Of a stretch of DNA of 64,000 bases, positions 58,327-64,000 are shown piece by piece (within the stretch, counting starts at the first letter, position 1; each line of letters starts with the position of its first letter). The position numbers and the translations under genes were made by a program. The notes under the pieces are model-generated. The model was given only the letters and a program-made list of their open reading frames with translations. It was not told where the DNA came from and ran no database searches. The DNA is taken from the NCBI RefSeq assembly GCF_000803315.1, contig NZ_JRMH01000001.1:1798001-1862000 (forward strand). The letters run 5' to 3'. Source of the stretch: Pectobacterium actinidiae (GTDB lineage Bacteria > Pseudomonadota > Gammaproteobacteria > Enterobacterales > Enterobacteriaceae).

Positions 58327-59046
58327 GTGACACCAACGATTGATTTGTTACAGCGCCACCGTTCTATTCGCGCATTTACGTCTCAAGCCATAACGGATGA
58401 GCAGCGCCACGCCATCATTACCTCCGCACAAAGTGCATCCAGCTCGAGCTTTTTACAATGCAGCTCAATTATCCGTATTACCGATCCTGCCGTGCGGGAA
58501 ACGCTCGTTCACTATACTGGCGAACAAGGCTATGTGGCACAGGCGGCTGAATTTTGGGTCTTTTGTGCCGATTTCCACCGGCATGTGGAGATCTTCCCAC
58601 AGGCAGAAACTGGGCTGGCGGAGCAATTGCTGATTGGCTGCGTCGATACCGCTATCATGGCGCAGAATGCGCTGGTTGCCGCCGAGTCGTTGGGATTGGG
58701 CGGCGTATTTATCGGTGGGATCCGCAATCGAATTGCTGACGTGACGCAGTTATTGCAATTGCCAACGCGGGTTCTGCCGTTGTTTGGTCTGTGTCTGGGG
58801 CACCCGGACGCGGAACCGATGCTGAAACCGCGCATGCCAACCGCTATGCTGTTGCATGAAAATGTTTATCAGCCGCTTGACCGTGATGTGCTGGCGCAAT
58901 ACGACCAGCAAATGGTGGAATATTATCTGGAACGTACAGGTAGCCGCCGTGAAAGCTGGAGCGAGCATTTGGAACGGACGCTGAAAAAAGAGTTACGTCC
59001 ATTCATGCTGGACTACTTACATCAACAAGGATGGGCGATACGCTAG
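58327..59046 (+). CDS. nfsA: Oxygen-insensitive NADPH nitroreductase NfsA
   Basis: An FMN-containing NADPH nitroreductase/quinone reductase of 239 residues, co-linear with the E. coli enzyme. Landmarks are [21 protein letters not shown] (FMN contact), [19 protein letters not shown]-like ...[17 protein letters not shown] and [10 protein letters not shown]. The start is GTG (58327), aligning with the E. coli MTPTIEL start, with AAGGA upstream. It precedes rimK by 16 bp, so the two are likely co-transcribed. Confidence 0.95.
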   Translation: MTPTIDLLQRHRSIRAFTSQAITDEQRHAIITSAQSASSSSFLQCSSIIRITDPAVRETLVHYTGEQGYVAQAAEFWVFCADFHRHVEIFPQAETGLAEQLLIGCVDTAIMAQNALVAAESLGLGGVFIGGIRNRIADVTQLLQLPTRVLPLFGLCLGHPDAEPMLKPRMPTAMLLHENVYQPLDRDVLAQYDQQMVEYYLERTGSRRESWSEHLERTLKKELRPFMLDYLHQQGWAIR

Positions 59047-59062
59047 TATCCGTAGGATATTT

Positions 59063-59974
59063 ATGAAGATAGCCATTCTGTCTCGTGATGGAGCGTTATA
59101 TTCCTGCAAACGCCTGCGTGAAGCGGCTGAGGCGCGCAAGCACAGCGTTGAGGTTATTGACCCGCTTTCCTGCTACATGAATATCAATTCGGCGGCGCCG
59201 TCGGTGCATTACCGCGGGCGTCGGCTGGATAAGTTTGATGCGGTTATTCCGCGTATCGGTTCACAGATCACGTTTTATGGTACGGCGGTATTGCGCCAGT
59301 TTGAAATGCTGGGCAGCTACCCGCTGAATAATGCTATCGCTATCATTCGCGCCCGCGACAAACTGCATTCGCTGCAACTGCTTGCCCGCGAAGGGATTGA
59401 CTTGCCGATCACTGGATTTGCTCATTCGCCAGATGATACCGGTGATCTGATTGCGATGGTGGGCGGTGCGCCGCTGGTCGTAAAACTGGTGGAAGGCACA
59501 CAGGGAATCGGTGTGGTATTGGCCGAAACGCGGCAGGCGGCGGAAAGCGTGATTGATGCTTTTCGCGGGCTAAATGCGCATATCCTGGTGCAGGAATACG
59601 TGCATGAAGCGCAGGGTAAAGATATTCGCTGTTTTGTGATCGGCAATCGGGTTGTTGCCGCGATTGAACGACAGGCGAAGGCGGGAGAATTCCGCTCAAA
59701 TCTGCATCGCGGCGGGTCGGCGAATAACGTGAAAATTACGGCGCAGGAGCGTGCGATTGCCATCAAAGCGACAAAAACGCTGGGGCTGAACATTGCGGGC
59801 GTCGATATTTTGCGTGCCGATAGGGGGCCGCTGGTCATGGAGGTGAATGCGTCGCCAGGGCTGGAAGGGATTGAAACGACGACCGGACTCGATATTGCCG
59901 ACATGATGATTGAGTTTATTGAGCAAAATACCCAGAGACGCTTCGCAATATCGACAACAATAAGCAAAAGTTAG
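59063..59974 (+). CDS. rimK: Ribosomal protein S6 glutamate ligase RimK
   Basis: An ATP-grasp ligase of 303 residues that adds glutamates to the C-terminus of ribosomal protein S6; it also makes poly-alpha-glutamate in vitro. ATP-grasp features are [15 protein letters not shown] (ATP-binding loop), [21 protein letters not shown], and the metal-binding [13 protein letters not shown]. In E. coli nfsA-rimK-ybjN form one transcription group; here nfsA and rimK are 16 bp apart. Confidence 0.96.
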   Translation: MKIAILSRDGALYSCKRLREAAEARKHSVEVIDPLSCYMNINSAAPSVHYRGRRLDKFDAVIPRIGSQITFYGTAVLRQFEMLGSYPLNNAIAIIRARDKLHSLQLLAREGIDLPITGFAHSPDDTGDLIAMVGGAPLVVKLVEGTQGIGVVLAETRQAAESVIDAFRGLNAHILVQEYVHEAQGKDIRCFVIGNRVVAAIERQAKAGEFRSNLHRGGSANNVKITAQERAIAIKATKTLGLNIAGVDILRADRGPLVMEVNASPGLEGIETTTGLDIADMMIEFIEQNTQRRFAISTTISKS

Positions 59975-60256
59975 CTTTCTGAAACAGGGACCACGCCGTA
60001 AAATACGGTGTTGCTTATTGGCGTATAGACACCGGACAGCCCCGTTATCCAATGTGTCACCGTGAAGCGGAACGAGGAAAGCGGGCGGCGGCGCGCTTTT
60101 ATCATGGCATCGTCGCGCAATATTCCGTAAGCTATGTGCCGTTTTTAACCGCGTTTCTGTTTTAAGGGCGGTTTCTGTTTTAACATCGTTCCTGTATGGG
60201 CGATGCTCTCTTTTCAACAACGCGTCTTTAACGGCGACAGGTATGAGGCAAATATG

Positions 60257-60736
60257 ATGGATTCACTCATCGTCCCGGATTTGGCTATGCTACGGCGGTG
60301 GCTGGACCAACTGAATATTCTGTATTTCGAATGTGATTCCTGTCAGGCGCTCCATCTTCCTCATATGCAAAATTTTGATGGTGTGTTCGATGCGAAAGTT
60401 GATCTGGTAGATAACGTAATCCTGTTTTCCGCACTTGCCGAAGTGAAGCCCAGCGCGTTGATTCCTCTGGTCGGCGACCTGAGCCAAATCAATGCCAGTT
60501 CGTTGACCGTCAAGGCATTTATCGACGTTCAGGACGATAACCTGCCGAAGCTGATCGTCTGCCAGTCATTCAGTGTGGCCGCTGGCATGACGCTGGAACA
60601 ATTCAGGCATTTCATGCAGCAGTCTGAAGAGCAGATCTCAATGGTGATCCTTGAGGCCAGTGCTAATAATCTGCTGTTTATCGGTGAGGAAGAAGAGGGC
60701 TCTGCTGCCAGAGTCACTACCTCACATCTGCATTGA
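60257..60736 (+). CDS. ybjN: YbjN sensory-transduction regulator-like protein
   Basis: A 159-residue protein of the YbjN family, whose E. coli and Erwinia members affect motility, exopolysaccharide and virulence-related traits; the mechanism is unclear. Conserved stretches are FECDSCQALHLPHMQNFDGVFDAK (written here in part), INASSLTVKAFIDVQDDNLPKL and QSEEQISMVILEA. I start it at 60257 (MDSLIVPD), the second of two adjacent ATGs, with GAGG 8 bp upstream; the frame is open to 60203. Confidence 0.9.
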   Translation: MDSLIVPDLAMLRRWLDQLNILYFECDSCQALHLPHMQNFDGVFDAKVDLVDNVILFSALAEVKPSALIPLVGDLSQINASSLTVKAFIDVQDDNLPKLIVCQSFSVAAGMTLEQFRHFMQQSEEQISMVILEASANNLLFIGEEEEGSAARVTTSHLH

Positions 60737-60741
60737 TACGG

Positions 60742-60770
60742 TTGCTGCCAACGGCAGCAATTGGTTTTAC
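60742..60770 (+). terminator. Probable terminator of ybjN
   Basis: TTGCTGCC-AAC-GGCAGCAA (8-bp perfect stem, 3-nt loop) is followed by TTGGTTTTACTT, 5 bp after the ybjN stop. The T-run is interrupted, so efficiency is uncertain. Confidence 0.7.
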
Positions 60771-61095
60771 TTATTTTCCTTTCGGCGTCATTTATTCTGC
60801 TTATTTCGCCTTATTGCCAGATATTTCTCTTTGTTTGTCGCTAAACGCCTTCATCACATCGATAAAATGTGAATAAATAATCGTTAAAACCCATTTTTTA
60901 CGTTCAAGTATGGTGCGCACGATGTTGTGGGGTTATGCTTTATTCCTGTAAGACACAGACAGCGAAATCAAGGCTATGTCCGTGTCTGAGCGAATAAAAT
61001 CGGTGCATACTCATTCACCGTTTTGTAGCGCAGCAGGACATGTTTTGTATCGAAACGATACATATTAACTCCCACGAATATGGAGGAAGGAACGG
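60771..61095. other. Intergenic promoter region of potF
   Basis: About 325 bp with no supported gene. A ribosome site (GGAGGAAGG) lies close to the potF ATG. A sigma-54-like GG-N9-GT (about 61032) is too weak to call. Confidence 0.55.
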
Positions 61096-62205
61096 ATGTT
61101 CACCCAACGTAAAAAATGGCTATCGGGTGTTGTTACCGGCTTGCTGATGGCCGCGTCCGTCACCGCATCTGCGGAAGAGAAAACGCTGCATGTTTATAAC
61201 TGGTCCGACTATATCGCACCGAACACGTTAGCCAATTTCCAGAAAGAAACCGGCATTAAGGTTGTCTACGATGTGTTTGACTCCAACGAAGTGTTGGAAG
61301 GCAAACTCATGGCGGGCAGCACGGGTTTTGATCTGGTGGTTCCTTCTGCCAGCTTCCTTGAGCGCCAACTCTCTGCGGGAGTTTTTCAGCCATTAGACAA
61401 GAGCAAACTACCGAATTACAAAAATCTGGATCCTGAGCTGATGAAGCTGATTGCGCAGCACGATCCGGATAATAAATATGCCTTACCTTACCTGTGGGCG
61501 ACCACGGGCATTGGTTACAACGTTGAGAAAGTGAAAGCGGCACTGGGTGCTGATGCACCGGTTAACAGCTGGGATTTGGTGCTGAAGCCAGAGAATCTGG
61601 AAAAGCTGAAAAGCTGCGGCGTATCTTTCCTGGATGCCCCGGAAGAGATCTTCGCGACCGTGTTGAACTATCAGGGTAAAGATCCGAATAGTACCAAACC
61701 GGGTGATTACACCACGTCTGCGACCGATCTGTTGCTGAAACTGCGTCCGAGTATTCGTTACTTCCATTCGTCGCAATACATCAACGATCTGGCAAACGGC
61801 GATATCTGCGTCGCGGTAGGCTGGGCGGGTGACATTTTGCAGGCAGGAAACCGTGCGAAAGAAGCGAAAAACGGGGTGAATATCCAGTACAGCATTCCGA
61901 AAGAAGGCGCATTGGCATTCTTTGATGTCCTCGCGATTCCAAAAGATGCTAAGAATCTTGATGAAGCCTATGCGTTTCTGGATTACCTGATGAAGCCAGA
62001 AGTGATGGCGGAAATCAGTAACCACGTGTATTACGCGAGCGGTAATCTGGCTTCCTTGCCGTTGGTGAACGAAGAGATTCGTAACAACCCAGGCGTTTAT
62101 CCGCCAGCGGATGTGCGTGCCAAACTGTTTACGCTTAAAGTGCAATCTCCTCAGATTGACCGTACGCGTACTCGTGCATGGACTAAGGTTAAAAGCGGCA
62201 AGTAG
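61096..62205 (+). CDS. potF: Putrescine-binding periplasmic protein PotF
   Basis: The periplasmic substrate-binding protein of the PotFGHI putrescine importer. It has 369 residues and a signal peptide of about 26 (ends TASAEEK). The spermidine/putrescine-binding fold is visible in [39 protein letters not shown] and [16 protein letters not shown], which contain aromatic and acidic polyamine contacts seen in E. coli PotF. First gene of potFGH(I); a large hairpin separates it from potG. Confidence 0.96.
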   Translation: MFTQRKKWLSGVVTGLLMAASVTASAEEKTLHVYNWSDYIAPNTLANFQKETGIKVVYDVFDSNEVLEGKLMAGSTGFDLVVPSASFLERQLSAGVFQPLDKSKLPNYKNLDPELMKLIAQHDPDNKYALPYLWATTGIGYNVEKVKAALGADAPVNSWDLVLKPENLEKLKSCGVSFLDAPEEIFATVLNYQGKDPNSTKPGDYTTSATDLLLKLRPSIRYFHSSQYINDLANGDICVAVGWAGDILQAGNRAKEAKNGVNIQYSIPKEGALAFFDVLAIPKDAKNLDEAYAFLDYLMKPEVMAEISNHVYYASGNLASLPLVNEEIRNNPGVYPPADVRAKLFTLKVQSPQIDRTRTRAWTKVKSGK

Positions 62206-62286
62206 CCTCTTGGGTCTGAATCGTTACCCACACGCTTGACGGTTGCTGGCTACGGCAACCAGGTAATGGATGGGTATAAAATGTGG

Positions 62287-62313
62287 CAAACAGGCGGGTA
62301 ATCCGCCTGTTTG
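62287..62313 (+). other. Intercistronic hairpin between potF and potG
   Basis: An 11-bp perfect stem (CAAACAGGCGG / CCGCCTGTTTG) with a 5-nt loop and no T-run, 81 bp after potF. It is better read as an mRNA-stabilising or attenuating element favouring potF over potG than as a full terminator. Confidence 0.7.
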
Positions 62314-62408
62314 CGCTCTATATAGTGTCACATCGCTGAATGTAAAAAGTGCCGAATGGCGTTATCAGTGGTGTGGCTTGTTCTGCTTTTGCCGGAGAGC
62401 AATGCGAA

Positions 62409-63542
62409 GTGAATGACGCGATCCCCCGCCCTCAATCAAAACCCCAAAAAGCGGCCACGCCGCTGCTGGAAGTGCGTAACCTGACGAAATCGTTCGATGG
62501 TCAGGCCGCCGTTGATGATGTCAGCCTGACGATTTATAAAGGCGAAATTTTTGCACTACTGGGCGCTTCTGGCTGTGGGAAATCCACGCTGCTGCGTATG
62601 CTGGCGGGTTTTGAGCTTCCCACGCAGGGGCAGATTGTTCTGGATGGCCAGGATTTGTCATTGGTGCCGCCTTACCAGCGTCCCATCAATATGATGTTCC
62701 AGTCTTATGCGCTGTTCCCACATATGACAGTGGAAAAGAATATCGCGTTTGGTCTGAAACAGGACAAACTGCCGCGCGCAGAAATTAAAGATCGTGTGGA
62801 AGAGATGCTGTCGCTGGTGCACATGCAGGAGTTCGCCAATCGTAAACCGCATCAGCTTTCCGGCGGACAGCGTCAGCGTGTTGCGCTAGCTCGTAGTCTG
62901 GCGAAGCGTCCCAAACTGCTGCTGCTGGACGAACCCATGGGGGCGCTGGACAAAAAATTACGCGACCGTATGCAGCTTGAAGTCGTCGATATTCTGGAAC
63001 GCGTGGGCGTGACCTGCGTGATGGTGACGCACGATCAGGAAGAAGCCATGACCATGGCGGGTCGTATTGCCATTATGAATCGTGGGAAATTCGTACAGAT
63101 TGGTGAACCGGAAGAGATTTATGAACACCCGAACACGCGTTTTAGTGCGGAGTTCATCGGCTCGGTTAATATGTTTGAAGGGATCTTGCAGGAGCGTCAG
63201 GACGATGCGCTGATCATTAAAAGCCCCGGACTGGTGCATCCGCTGAAGGTGGATTCGGATGTCTCGGTGGTCGATGGTGTCCCGGTCTACATCGCGTTGC
63301 GTCCTGAAAAAATCATGCTGTGCGAAGAGGTTCCGGCCGATGGCTGTAACTTTGCGGTAGGGGAAGTTGTTCATATCGCCTATCTGGGCGACTTGTCGAT
63401 TTACCACGTCAGGCTCAACAGCGGGCAAACTATTAGCGCGCAGTTACAAAATGCCTACCGCTATCGCAAAGGCACGCCGACCTGGGGAGATGAGGTTCGG
63501 CTGTGTTGGGATGCGGATAGCTGTGTGGTTCTGACGGTGTAG
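62409..63542 (+). CDS. potG: Putrescine ABC transporter ATPase PotG
   Basis: The ATP-binding subunit of PotFGHI, 377 residues, the E. coli length. I use the GTG at 62409 (protein VNDAIPRPQ read as M) because it matches E. coli PotG; the frame is open 20 codons upstream. Walker A GASGCGKST, Q-loop MMFQSYALFPHMT, signature LSGGQRQRVALA, Walker B LLLLDEPMGALD and H-loop VMVTHDQEE are followed by a C-terminal TOBE domain (LRPEKIMLCEE). potH follows after 14 bp. Confidence 0.96.
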   Translation: MNDAIPRPQSKPQKAATPLLEVRNLTKSFDGQAAVDDVSLTIYKGEIFALLGASGCGKSTLLRMLAGFELPTQGQIVLDGQDLSLVPPYQRPINMMFQSYALFPHMTVEKNIAFGLKQDKLPRAEIKDRVEEMLSLVHMQEFANRKPHQLSGGQRQRVALARSLAKRPKLLLLDEPMGALDKKLRDRMQLEVVDILERVGVTCVMVTHDQEEAMTMAGRIAIMNRGKFVQIGEPEEIYEHPNTRFSAEFIGSVNMFEGILQERQDDALIIKSPGLVHPLKVDSDVSVVDGVPVYIALRPEKIMLCEEVPADGCNFAVGEVVHIAYLGDLSIYHVRLNSGQTISAQLQNAYRYRKGTPTWGDEVRLCWDADSCVVLTV

Positions 63543-63556
63543 CGAGGACGAATGTC

Positions 63557-64000
63557 ATGACTCTATTTCCCGAACATAACACGGCGGAACCACCGGGCAA
63601 GGCCAGACTCTGGCTCCGTGTGCTGATGGCACGCTGGCGTCAAAAACATGGGCGCAAGCTGGTCATCGCGCTGCCGTATCTGTGGCTGCTGCTGCTGTTC
63701 ATGCTGCCGTTCCTGATCGTGTTCAAAATCAGTCTTGCAGAGATGGCGCGGGCGATCCCGCCTTATACCGATCTGGTCTCGTGGCTGGACGGCAAGCTGG
63801 ATATTTCCCTGAACCTTGGGAACTATCTGCATTTGTTGGACGATCCGCTGTATTTCGATGCCTATATGCAATCGCTTCAGGTTGCAGCCGTGTCGACACT
63901 GTGCTGTCTGTTCATCGGCTACCCGCTGGCCTGGGCGGTGGCGCACAGTAAACCGTCAACGCGTAATATCCTGTTGTTGCTGGTGATTCTTCCATCGTGG
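63557..64000 (+). CDS. potH: Putrescine ABC transporter permease PotH (N-terminal part)
   Basis: Translation from ATG 63557 stays open to the window end (148 codons). The sequence (MTLFPEHNTAEPPG, then HGRKLVIALPYLWLLLL, FLIVFKISLAEMARAIPPYT, and near the end GYPLAWAVAHSKPSTRNILL) matches E. coli PotH. Two or three of six membrane segments are in the window; the EAA loop is beyond it. An earlier ATG at 63552 is out of frame and stops at once. Confidence 0.94.
   Translation, partial: MTLFPEHNTAEPPGKARLWLRVLMARWRQKHGRKLVIALPYLWLLLLFMLPFLIVFKISLAEMARAIPPYTDLVSWLDGKLDISLNLGNYLHLLDDPLYFDAYMQSLQVAAVSTLCCLFIGYPLAWAVAHSKPSTRNILLLLVILPSW

Noticed and set aside
61030..61046. Sigma-54 promoter for potF
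   Set aside because: Spacing of GG to the -12 element is right, but the invariant GC is GT and the -24 context is poor.

Overview
The window looks like chromosome from a soft-rot enterobacterium, most likely Pectobacterium (close to P. atrosepticum). This rests on three things. Gene order follows E. coli closely: lpxT-yeiR-yeiP-yeiW-setB / fruBKA / nfo-yeiH-yeiE-lysP-cirA, then folE-yeiB and sanA, then rimO / yliI-gstB / dacC-deoR / rybB-ybjL-ybjM-grxA-nfsA-rimK-ybjN-potFGH. Two ERIC repeats are present. A phenazine locus of the kind known from Pantoea/Erwinia herbicola (ehp) and reported in P. atrosepticum is also present. The genus call is inference; no rRNA or species marker is present.

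Layout. 1-14.9 kb is core: lipid A modification (lpxT, cut by the window edge), an EF-P-like factor, the Cra-controlled fructose PTS operon fruBKA, endonuclease IV, the yeiH/yeiE pair, lysine permease and a CirA-type TonB-dependent receptor. 15.4-20.6 kb carries a D-2-hydroxyacid dehydrogenase, a two-gene sugar ABC importer lacking a binding protein, and hcxA. 20.6-25.3 kb holds a KTSC-domain protein, a GST flanked by two ERIC elements, and a glutathione-dependent formaldehyde detoxification pair (frmA, fghA) behind a LysR regulator. 26-32.4 kb has a chemoreceptor with a consensus FliA promoter, folE, yeiB, sanA and rimO.

33.9-47.3 kb is the accessory heart: a phenazine cluster inserted between rimO and yliI. 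ehpR (drug-binding resistance) comes first, then an SDR, then the core pathway phzB-D-E-F-G, with a small unrecognised overlapping gene between phzE and phzF. Tailoring genes follow: an EhpF-like adenylating enzyme, an aldehyde-dehydrogenase/LuxC-like reductase, an acyltransferase-like protein, an NRPS adenylation-thiolation didomain, a UPF0306 flavin-fold protein and an FAD oxidoreductase. Most are tightly spaced or overlapping, so this reads as one operon. The implied chemistry is phenazine-1,6-dicarboxylate, reduction of one carboxylate, then aminoacylation, as in D-alanylgriseoluteic acid. However, the adenylation pocket residues read as a glycine-type code, and no methyltransferase, exporter or regulator is present.

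47.5-64 kb returns to core: yliI, gstB, an extra MetQNI-type transporter whose binding protein lacks a lipobox cysteine, dacC, a deoC-deoR operon with an upstream DeoR operator, the sRNA RybB with its sigma-E promoter, ybjL, ybjM, grxA, nfsA, rimK, ybjN and the putrescine importer potFGH (potH cut by the window end). I saw no tRNA, rRNA, CRISPR array, insertion sequence or integrase gene.
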